Assembly: GCA_963678675.1 (NCBI GenBank)
Contig: OY783198.1
Span: 21,500,684 to 21,564,683, forward strand
Direction: 5' to 3'
DNA length: 64,000 nt
Source of the DNA: Xiphydria camelus
Lineage: Eukaryota; Arthropoda; Insecta; Hymenoptera; Xiphydriidae
The number at the start of each line of letters is the position of its first letter. Position 1 is the stretch's first letter. Positions 55,446 through 64,000 of the stretch are shown here, piece by piece. A model generated the notes under the pieces. That model did no database searches, was not told the DNA's origin, and worked only from the letters and a program-made list of their open reading frames with translations. Position numbers and translations under genes: made by a program.

Positions 55446-58400
55446 ATGGCAAAGAAAACGATACCGGATAAATCATCTCAAAATGAGGACTCTAGCAAAA
55501 ACAATGACGACGCGTTGAACGACGACGAGGAACCGAACTTTAGTGATCCCGAAGGATTTGTCGATGATATCACCGAAGAGGGTAAGTACATTACCTCGCA
55601 ATGACGTCTACTCACGGTACCGCCGCTGTCCTATTCATGGCATGGTTACATATGGCCGTAGACATGCTAGACATCCTAACCTCCAATATTAGTTTCTGCA
55701 ATATTGCTTTGCTCCGCTTTATAACTGCATAAATATTAAATCTACAAACTTACTGTGAAAAGAATTTCGTAAAAATTAATCACGGTATAACGATGGGATT
55801 TATTATCTTATCACACAGAACTGCTTGGTGATGTCCTCAAGCAAAAGCCTTCGGAGGCTGATGGCGTTGAAGCGGTTATTGTCGTTGACGGGGTACCGCA
55901 GGTAGGACCGGAACGTTTCGAGAAGCTTCATGCATTCATTACCAAAGTATTTGACAAGTTTGGTACTATTGTCAATGAATATTATCCCAAGAATGACAAG
56001 GAAATCACAAAAGGGTATGCTTAATTGTTACTATACATTTAATTTTATAAATGCGGTTCTCTCTGGATTCGAGTTCCAATGTAATAATTGATTCATTTGT
56101 AGATATATTTTTTTGGAGTACAATAACCCATTGAACGCCTTAACGGCTGTTAAATCTACAAATAATTACAAGATCGATAAACAGCACACTTTCAAAGTGA
56201 ACTTGTTCACTGATTTCAAAAAGTTTGAAGATATACCTGAGGACTGGGAACCTCCAAAGCCACAACCCTTTAAAGTTGCCACTGATTTGCACTATTATCT
56301 TCTGGAGCCAGACGCGTACGATCAATTCTGTATCTTAGTTGGCAATGGTTCTGCAACATCTGTCCAACTTTGGCAAAATTCAGCACCAGAACCAAATTTG
56401 CTCGAGGAACGTGCAGTAAGTCCATATTGCTAGAACTACCTGAACTATCAAAGAATAGCCAATGGTTTCTGTTATTTAATTCAATACTTGGACTTTGATT
56501 GTATGCTGTTTGCATTCTTCTATAGCGATGGACAGAAACGTACGTGAAGTGGTCTCCATTGGGTACATATTTGGCTACCTTCCACAAACTGGGCGTTGCA
56601 CTTTGGGGTGGTCCTCAGTTTTCTCAACAAGCCAGATTCAATCAAAGAGGAGTCGAATGCATCGATTTTTCCCCTTGCGAACGATACCTCGTATCGTACA
56701 CGCCGCGATCCGACGGTAGCGCGGACCAAAAACGTCTCATCATTTGGGACATTCTTACCGGCCAGGAGAAACGTTCGTTCTTCCAAGATGGCCCTTCCGT
56801 ATGGCCCATTTTCCGCTGGTCTCACGACGACAAGTACTTGGCCCGCATGAGTGAGGACATGCTGAGCGTTTATGAAACCCCGGTATTCGGTCTGCTAGAC
56901 AAGAAGAGTATCAAAATCCCTGGAATCAGGGACTTCAATTGGTCGCCGACCGACAATGTTCTCGCATACTGGGTACCAGAAGATAAAGATGTTCCAGCTA
57001 GAGTCACGCTTCTCGAAATTCCTAAGTAATTGAATTTATATTTTATTATGGATAGCCTCAATAATCGCATATATTTCAACACAATAAAGCTGCTTCTAAT
57101 TTACAGCCGTAATGAAATTCGTAACAAGAATTTGTTCAACGTGGCGGATTGTAAAATATTCTGGCAGAAATCCGGTGATTATCTGTGTGTGAAAGTCGAT
57201 CGATTTGCTAAGAAAAAGGAAAAGACGGAGCAGAAGTACACTGTAAGAATCTTGCGTCCAAAATTAAAATGCATTGTGAAACAATTGTCAGTCTTCATAA
57301 AGCATCATTGTTTCCCCAGGGTATGTCGTACAATTTTGAAATCTTCCACATGAGAGAGAAACAGATTCCTGTCGATAGTGTGGAGATGAAAGAGCCTATT
57401 CATGCGTTTGCATGGGAGCCAGTGGGCAGCAAATTCGCCATCATACATGGTGAAATTCCTAGCGTCAACGTGAGCTTCTATGAGGTCCGATTTGGACATC
57501 AACCTGCTCTTTTAAGTAAATGCAATTTCTAACTATAAACTTTATTCAATTTTCTGTAAAATTGGGAGGTCTTTCATCTCATCTTTTACTTAACTGAATT
57601 AATCTGTTACAGAAAAATTGGAGAAAAAGGCTTGCAATCACTTATTCTGGTCGCCCTCTGGACAATTCGTCGTTCTCGCGGGTCTGACTACGATGGCAGG
57701 GGCACTAGAATTCATTGACACTAACGATTTTACCATAATGAACACGACTGATCATTATCAAACCTCTGACGTGGAGTGGGATCCTACTGGACGGTAAAAT
57801 TCAATCTTATTTGCTCTGTTTTATTTATATCGAATGGACGATAAAGTACCATTGTTGCTTATGAAAGAAACTGTTATTTTTAGATATGTCGTTACTGCAG
57901 TCTCCAGCTGGAAAACCAGTGTAGACAACGGTTACTGGATCTGGTCGTTCCAAGGGCGCATATTAAAGAGGGTTAATCTGAATGGATTTAACCAATTGTT
58001 ATGGCGACCAAGACCACCAACTCTTCTAACTCCAGAGCAAATTAAAGAGATTAGGAAGAATTTGAAAAAATATTCGGCTCAATTCGAGAGCAAAGATCGT
58101 ATGCGATTGACACGAGCTTCTAAGGTAATTGATCTTTGATTTCATTTGTCTCTCTCAATCATAGCGTTACTTCCGTTTTATACACTCATTATCTCTTATA
58201 GGAATTGATCGAGAAACGTTGCGCTCTCATGAAATCGTTTGAAGAATACCGCTCGAAACGTATCGAAGAGTGGAACAGTCAAAAGAAGAGGCGCTTGGAA
58301 TTGCGTAACAGTAAGCATCCCAATTATTGACATACGATTCTTTAATGAATGAAATTAATGTATCTTACTAAATGTTTTAATCGTTTCTCTAACAGACATC

Positions 58401-58490
58401 GATACTGACGAACTCGATTCTGATACGAAGAACATGGATGAGGAAGTTGTGGAATTTTTCGTCAAAGAAGAAACCTTCGTCATCGAGTAA
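55446..58490 (+). CDS. eIF3b: Eukaryotic translation initiation factor 3 subunit B (eIF3b)
   Basis: Scaffold subunit of eIF3, needed for 43S assembly and mRNA scanning in the cytoplasm. Ten exons: 55446-55581, 55819-56014, 56103-56415, 56526-57025, 57107-57242, 57320-57515, 57613-57793, 57884-58124, 58202-58310, 58396-58490. All are GT-AG and phase-matched, giving 2103 nt or 700 residues, the usual insect size. Residues 1-45 are acidic. An RRM follows ([18 protein letters not shown]1-like GYIFLEY at about 111-117). Next comes a beta-propeller with WD-like motifs ([69 protein letters not shown]), then a charged helical tail. Start ATG has AAGATGG context; the frame is open upstream to an ATG at 55299. 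No damage seen. Confidence 0.97.
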
Positions 58491-59172
58491 AGATACGAAT
58501 TTAACGACGTTTTTTCACTTGCCGGGCTTGGAAACCTCTAGTGTGAGAGATCGGTAAGCATTCGCAATCCGTGAAGTGGCCACTAACAAATCGTGAGACC
58601 CTGCCACGTAACGGTCTCAATTATTGATTAAAAAAATGTACTGTCGTAGACAATTTATTCTCTGCATCACTATATTCATCTCTGTTACGTCAATGTTACG
58701 CGCGAAACGCGGCAACCGTAGAACAATCAAATTCTACCACCTCCCATATAGAATAATTTATAACTGGAAAAATAATTATTCTGTAGGATTTATCAAACAG
58801 AGTTTCCTTTTTTATTTATCTGGCCTTTTTCAGAATAAATGTACTATACTGCTAAAAGTATGATTACTAGAAGGGAAAGGGGAGAGGGGGGCTTTCTTTT
58901 CTCATTCCACCAAAATGTCAGGCATCGGTGTACGTGTTCTATACATCAATGAGAGAGATTTAACAAAATCAATCATTTATTTATTCATAACTTACTAACG
59001 ATATCAATATTTCTGCACATACGTCAAATAATATTAACTGTGGCAAATTTTAGGAATCTCCATTCCTAATTAATACTGTAAGAATCAATAGATATTAATC
59101 TACTACGAAATAACAAAAAAAAATAATAATTCTTTGTTTTCGGAATTCATAACGTGAACGGGTCAATAATCT
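58491..59172. terminator. Convergent 3' ends of eIF3b and PGS1
   Basis: AATAAA at 58834-58839 on the plus strand fits eIF3b. On the minus strand overlapping AATAAA motifs at 58976-58985 fit PGS1. The two transcripts therefore end within about 150 bp of each other. No other gene is seen in the interval. Confidence 0.6.
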
Positions 59173-61035
59173 TTAAAAGTAATATCGGAAGAAAATGACT
59201 GCCGCACGTACCCAAGCCGGTGCGTATCTTTCTTCCCGAGAAAAGGACTTCCTCGAAACTGGGTGCGCGCAGGAGAATAATCTCTCGTATTCTTCTTGCA
59301 AGGCGTTTTGCAGACCCTCGTTTTTCGTCACCACCGCAATTTGAGTCTCCAGATCTCTTTTCACCGATCTGTAGCCTGTGAAATAGATACATCATAAAAG
59401 ATACGAATATCAGGACATTGCCTAAGATTTCTATCTTGAGAACTATTGATCAAAAAAATCTGAAGAAAAATTGAACTAAGCACGTGCCGAAGTTAGGTGA
59501 TCCAACAAAAGTCAGGCAGGGTTTCTGCTGGCCTGGCATAGAATACCAAAGACCCTTTGCATGATACGTCCATCCCGGGCGAGTAAATTCATATAGAGTA
59601 ACACGATCGTCCTGTCCCAGCTTCTCGCACATTTCGCAAAAAGACTCTTCTATCTTCGTATAAGCGGCGGGAATACCACTCGCGACTCCTTTTGCACCAA
59701 AGAAACCATTCGCGGTAGGATGCGCCGTAAGAAGATGACAGGCTGCTCGACAGTAACGAAGCAACGCGTTTCTGTATTCCGAAGTTAAGTTGAAGTATCC
59801 GGTTGCGAGTCGTAACGTGGATCCTACAGGTGCAGTTCGCAATAGCCTAAGCGTGACCTCACTATCATGATGAATGTTGAGTTGTCCCATCTCCACCAAT
59901 GGGAAGATCCATGTATCCGCATCCGAGATTGCGTCTACAAAGTGAAATTTCATCCGTCAGTATCGTGCGCCTTTTAATCGTTAGAAACTACCCTACCTCG
60001 CGACGTCTGTTGCTCGGAACGTTTCTCCATTTCATCCCGAAACAACGTTCGTATTCTATTCGCCGCGACATAAGTAAAGTCTTTCTTGGAACTCTTGAGA
60101 GGATGAGCGTTCAACTTCGGGCAATATTCCGTACTATCATCGGGTAGTAAACGAAAACTGAATTCGCTGACTCTCTTGACCAAATTCTCGTAGAAATCGC
60201 AAAGCTCTTTGCAATCTTCAATCATGAAATACCGATCTTGCCGATTTGTAAAGTAATCGTTGCTCAAGTTTGCACTAGTAGGATATCAAAGGTATTAACT
60301 GTGCATAATTTTAGAGCAATATCAGCTTCTCAGCGACGCTACGACTTACCCGCTAATTATCAAAGTATCGTCAAAGAGGTATAGCTTCATATGCTGCAAG
60401 CCCACTAATTCATTAAACCGAGCTGGTATTAAGGCTTTTAAAAATCCGCGAAGTTTGGGAGTGTGATATAGGAAGACATTACAGGATTTCCATTTTCCCG
60501 CAAGTAATGGTGCTAGCATTCTGCGAGAATTCTGTTTACCCCTAGAACCCCGCATGTAATCTAGCAAGATATTTACTTCAACTTTTCCATTATTCTCCCT
60601 GAGACATTCCTCTACAGCTGTTATCTATCAACCAGATTTAAAAGCACCATATTTGAATTGCATGCCATTACTGAAGAAAAGAATCAAATTTAAGTCAGAA
60701 ACGTTATCTACAAATATCAGATCTCTCACCAAATTTTCTTCCAGCTTTCCAGTTCCCAAATATAAGGAAGCCAATGTAATTCGTTTACGAGCAACTCGAC
60801 ATTTCTCCAATAACGCGGAGTAAAATGCGGTTGGTTCATGAATTATAGTAATCTGTTAAAAGAAAGTTTTGCCTGTATTCCCATCTTTCAGTAGCAATGT
60901 ATTTATATCGTTGTATAAGCTTCTCACTTTGGAACCATTAACAGGGAAACCAGGTGAAACCTTGTGAAACCAGGATAAACTACTGATTTCAGGTTGTATC
61001 ATTTCCATTTCGGTAAATTTCTCTTCATCTAACAT
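59173..61035 (-). CDS. PGS1: CDP-diacylglycerol-glycerol-3-phosphate 3-phosphatidyltransferase (PGP synthase)
   Basis: Mitochondrial enzyme of the phospholipase D superfamily making phosphatidylglycerophosphate, the committed step to cardiolipin. Minus-strand exons in gene order: 60928-61035 (5' end uncertain), 60730-60852, 60350-60624, 59997-60274, 59484-59934, 59173-59368; about 476 residues. HKD motif 1 is HMKLYLFDD near residue 155; motif 2 is HAKGLWYS near 386. Other family hallmarks are RKRITLASLYLGTGKLEENL, DYMRGSRGKQNSR, SNDYFTNRQDRY, ANGFFGAKGVASGIPAAY and LTFVGSPNFG. ATG 61035 is the only in-frame ATG in the first exon; upstream open codons suggest a missing exon with the targeting peptide. 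The last junction is odd: GT-AG gives NFGTSV, while a GC donor gives conserved NFGYRSV. Confidence 0.93.
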
Positions 61036-61819
61036 TGCCACTTGGACTTTATGTCGTAAAATATATAAATTTGAACCATTAGATCTTAAGTCTATCTGAA
61101 CCCCAGATATTATCTTCTGGCTGTGGTAGCTAGTTTTATTTTTAAAAAAACAGTTATGGTAAAAAATGTATAGGTATCGAGTATAATCAAGATTTATTTA
61201 AACCACATATACATAGGTAGATGTATTATGTAGATATATGAATATACCTACGTATGTAAGTATACCATAAGATTCTTGCAATGTCAAACACGACCATCGC
61301 ACGTATAAGTAACGATTTTTCTATCTTAAAAGTTCCAGTCTAAATCACACTAATAAAATAACAAGCAATAAATTGCAATAATACAGAAATTGTAAAAATA
61401 CATTGTCGTACAAACGCGGCAGCACGATTTACACGTGAAATGACGTAAACCTAGGAGGTTAGCAGACAAGCTTTAGTTTACAAGCCAAACTTACAATGAC
61501 AAGCCTACAATTCTGCATAATAATTTTCTACGTACCGTTTTAAAACTCGTAGAATTGGATGATACATGGATAAACACTATTACATTAATAAATATAAATG
61601 AATAAAGACAGAGAGGATTTAAAAGTCAACACGTCTTGAAAACGTTAGAAACGCCATCTGTATCAAGATGATCTAGATATTCACTGAAGCGGGATTCAGA
61701 TGGGTCCGGAAAGCATGCGGATCGGTGCGGATTGGCAGGCAGTACGCACGCGGAAGAGCTGATTGGCTGACGGTCTTTCCGTACTCCGCAAACTTTTCGC
61801 ACCCATCTGAACCCCCTTA
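61036..61819. other. PGS1 upstream region
   Basis: AT-rich sequence upstream of the first recognised PGS1 coding exon. It may hold the 5' exon and promoter, but none was identified with confidence. Open minus-strand codons continue past 61035 to about 61190. Confidence 0.35.
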
Positions 61820-61946
61820 GGGCCGGTTCCACAACTCGGGCTTAACTCTTAAACGGAGTTTAAATCATCCGTTCAACCAATGAGCGCCCGAGAATGAGGA
61901 TTTAAACCGAGTTTATCTAGATAAGCCCGAGTTGTGGAACTGGCCC
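61820..61946. mobile_element. Harbinger-type MITE with TTA target duplication
   Basis: The 127-bp element begins GGGCCGGTTCCACAACTCGG and ends CCGAGTTGTGGAACTGGCCC, inverted complements with one mismatch. TTA flanks both sides (61817-61819 and 61947-61949). End sequence GGGCCGGTT is shared with the Harbinger element at 31219-33638, suggesting mobilisation by related transposases. Confidence 0.8.
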
Positions 61947-61949
61947 TTA

Positions 61950-62456
61950 GGGGCCTATTTCACGGATCCGACATGTCGGGTTGTCGTATACGACAAGTCA
62001 CTCCGATTGGCTGTGACAGAAAGTGGTGGTGGGGGAAATCTGTCGGACCGACGGTATTTTTCGTCGTACATACGAAAGTTGAACTTCAAGCGACGATTTC
62101 GTACGACAAAAAATAGAGTCGTGCATGGCCGGGTGATGGCGCGACAGTATGTTACGTTCAATGCCACCGATGGCTATCTGAGAAATATTGACACATCCTG
62201 AACAGCGAAGCCGAGAAGCTCCCTTCGACTTGTCTTGTCTTCTTAGCTCGTATTGTTCAATGCGTGCGTTTTTTTATTTTTTTTGTCACACGTATTTGTG
62301 AATTCATTTTACGTATTATAATGAGGAGCCGGACTGCCAAACTTCACCACTTGGCGGCACCACCATTTCCAGACTGTCGCAGCGACAAACAGAAGTGTCG
62401 TCAATCGACCATATTTCATGCATCCGACAAAATACCTGCGACGAATCCGTGAAATA
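61950..62456. mobile_element. Second TTA-flanked TIR element, abutting the first
   Basis: It starts GGGGCCTATTTCACGGATCCG and ends CGAATCCGTGAAATA followed by TTA (62457-62459). The ends are inverted complements, except that the right end lacks the outer GGGGCC complement. Internal pairs such as CGTCGTACATACGAAA / TTTCGTACGAC are visible. No transposase is present. Confidence 0.55.
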
Positions 62457-62720
62457 TTAGGGTGCATGGCGTCAACCAGCCCACGCTATCCTCACTATCT
62501 TGTAATTATGATAAAAAGATGTAAGGTATATAAGTCAGAGCCAAATGCGCGTTTAGTTAATGTTGTGTGGTGCAGTAGTGTATAGCCCTTACATTCAGGT
62601 GCAAGTCCTTTAACTTGGAGACGGCTCATTTACCCGCAATCTCAGTTATACCCTCTGATCGCACGACGACCGAACACGTGTATTTACGTTTTTGCGTGAA
62701 TAAGCACACCGTTTTTTAAA
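62457..62720. other. Short interval without recognised features
   Basis: Nothing supported; it could contain the ancestral promoter or 5'UTR of the ZMAT2 copy. Confidence 0.3.
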
Positions 62721-63798
62721 ATGTCTACAGTAAGAAGCATTGAGCAAATTTTAATATAAATGTCGAACTTTACGCGTATGATATTACAAGGAATGAAAAA
62801 CATTTGGATTTAATATAACCTATCATTTGCATCAAACATTCAGTATAACTCCGTAAATTATTATAACGAGTTCTCAAATGGGATGATCACGTAATTTACA
62901 TTACAAATTTTGTGAATTTCAATTTTTACGACCAGAGGATCAGAGACGAAAGTGGAATAGAGAAGAATATGAAAGGATAGACTTACAGTGTCTTCAAGAT
63001 GAAATTGCAGAAGAAGAATTGGGAATACGGAAGCAACCAGCTGTTAAGAGAGAATTACTAAAACAGCGTGATTATAAAGTTGACTTAAAACCAAAGCTAG
63101 AAAAGAGTGTGGTCATTAATAAAAACGCTCCATCATCTCAGACTGGAGGGTGCGTTGCGTTTCTTAAACATCCTTGTAGTAAAAAGTGTCAATGCCTTTC
63201 AAATTATACATATTATTAATTGCCCTTTTCAGATATTGCAAAGTATGCGATTGCGTCGTCAAAGATTCTATTAATTTTTTGGAGCACACCAAGGAACAAA
63301 ACGTAAGTACCTACTCCATCTTGCATTTGTTTTTTTCCCTTTAATTACATTCCTATTAATAGTAAGTAATTTATTTAATAACAATGATGATTTTGCACAC
63401 AGACCAGCGTAATCTAGGAATGTCTATGACAATTGAACGTTCAACATTGGATCAAGTTAAAACTAGAGAGATTTGCTGTGAATAAGAAGAAGATGGAGGA
63501 GAAAAGGAAAGATTACGATCTAGAGCAAAGAGTAAAAGAGCTGAAAGAAGAGGTTTGTAAAAAATACATTAAATCTTTCGAATTGTAATATCTCAACATT
63601 ATTTTATGAAAAAGAAACAGTTAAGGAACATGAAAAACATATGTATTATTATTTTAGGAGGAGAAAATTAAACAATATCGAACAGAAAAGGAGAAGGGCT
63701 GAAAAAGAAAATTAGAAGGGTTTGATGAAAAAGACCATCCATCTGATGAAATGAGAGCCATTATGGGATTCTCAGGATTTGGAACTAAAAAGAAGTAG
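62721..63798 (+). pseudogene. ZMAT2: ZMAT2 (Snu23-like) copy, introns kept, several disabling lesions
   Basis: ZMAT2 is a U4/U6.U5 tri-snRNP zinc-finger splicing factor. Deduced exons: 62721-62729 (MST), 62938-63149, 63233-63302, 63403-63552, 63658-63798. Recognisable segments are DQRRKWNREEYERI, KRELLKQRDYKVDLKPKLEK, CKVCDCVVKDSINFLEH, QRNLGMSMTIERSTLDQVK, NKKKMEEKRKDYDLEQRVKE and the family C-terminus MRAIMGFSGFGTKKK. Damage: about 1 nt missing near 63285-63302, which removes the second zinc-ligand His and shifts frame; an extra GAGA near 63465-63471; an in-frame TGA at 63700-63702. Introns rule out retroposition, so this is a decayed segmental copy or a gene dying in place. Sequencing error cannot be excluded for each lesion, but three together argue for a pseudogene. 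Confidence 0.8.
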
Positions 63799-63929
63799 GT
63801 AAATGCTACGGCAACATTTCTGTCCTGTATTGAATTTATAAGAAATCGGCTTTCCGCGCATCAATTTCTGCCGCAGAGACAAAGTCTGTCAATAAAGAAT
63901 TAGAATACATTATAATTCATCTTTTCCAG
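63799..63929. other. Spacer between the ZMAT2 copy and the ribokinase exon
   Basis: Contains AATTTATAAGAAATC and AATAAAG (63891-63897), a possible poly(A) signal for the ZMAT2 copy. No other feature was seen. Confidence 0.3.
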
Positions 63930-64000
63930 ATACATCTTGTAGTTTCAGAGTTGCCTGTTGTAGATACAACTGGAGCTGGTGATTCTCTAGTCGCGGAGGT
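63930..64000 (+). CDS. Ribokinase-like (PfkB family) exon, partial at window end
   Basis: After CTTTTCCAG the frame reads IHLVVSELPVVDTTGAGDSL then VAE to the window edge. DTTGAGDS is PfkB signature 2, whose final Asp is the catalytic base that deprotonates the sugar hydroxyl. AVDTTGAGDSFVGA is the ribokinase version. An alternative acceptor at 63947-63948 would start the exon at SELPVV. Leu replaces the usual Phe after GDS. No upstream ribokinase exons are visible before the ZMAT2 copy, so this may also be a gene fragment. Confidence 0.65.
   Translation, partial: MHLVVSELPVVDTTGAGDSLVAE

Noticed and set aside
1..64000. CRISPR array, operons, bacterial-type systems or rRNA
   Set aside because: No short direct repeats with regular spacers and no prokaryotic gene organisation; all supported genes are intron-bearing animal genes.

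Overview
This is an insect nuclear DNA window, most likely hymenopteran. That placement is an inference from short GT-AG introns, intron-dense housekeeping genes, patchy GC content and abundant short foldback transposons; no species marker was available. Coding content is concentrated at both ends of one very long gene and in the last 10 kb. Most of the rest is intron or intergenic DNA filled with small terminal-inverted-repeat elements.

Layout. 1-8980: no supported gene; a 286-bp tandem repeat, several foldback elements, and presumably upstream or 5' regulatory DNA of the next gene. 8981-49902 (+): inactive rhomboid (iRhom; rhomboid-5 in flies), twelve coding exons that join in frame to about 917 residues. 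Exons 1-3 lie at 9.0-15.6 kb, then a 28.6-kb intron, then exons 4-12 at 44.2-49.9 kb. Inside that intron is a PIF/Harbinger element (31219-33638) with TAA target duplications. It carries an N-terminal transposase piece and the last two exons plus 3'UTR of a mitochondrial fission regulator (MTFR) gene. Two piggyBac-like elements with TTAA duplications follow at 35.8-37.5 kb. 49903 to about 51650 is the iRhom 3'UTR.

51.7-54.1 kb is intergenic and holds a nearly perfect 200-bp hairpin. 54157-54605 (-): the C-terminal exons of a Tctex-type dynein light chain, with one in-frame TAG. It is divergent from 55446-58490 (+): eIF3b, ten exons, about 700 residues, complete. 59173-61035 (-): PGS1, the mitochondrial phosphatidylglycerophosphate synthase, six exons, tail-to-tail with eIF3b. 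61820-62456: two abutting elements with TTA duplications. 62721-63798 (+): an intron-bearing but broken copy of ZMAT2 (Snu23). 63930-64000 (+): one exon with the ribokinase PfkB signature, running off the window.

The genes do not form one pathway. iRhom acts in ER/Golgi trafficking of EGFR ligands and related clients, eIF3b in translation initiation, PGS1 in cardiolipin synthesis, and the dynein light chain in motor or ciliary transport. Exon boundaries were placed by hand from GT/AG signals, reading-frame phase and protein-family knowledge; no alignment or database search was run.
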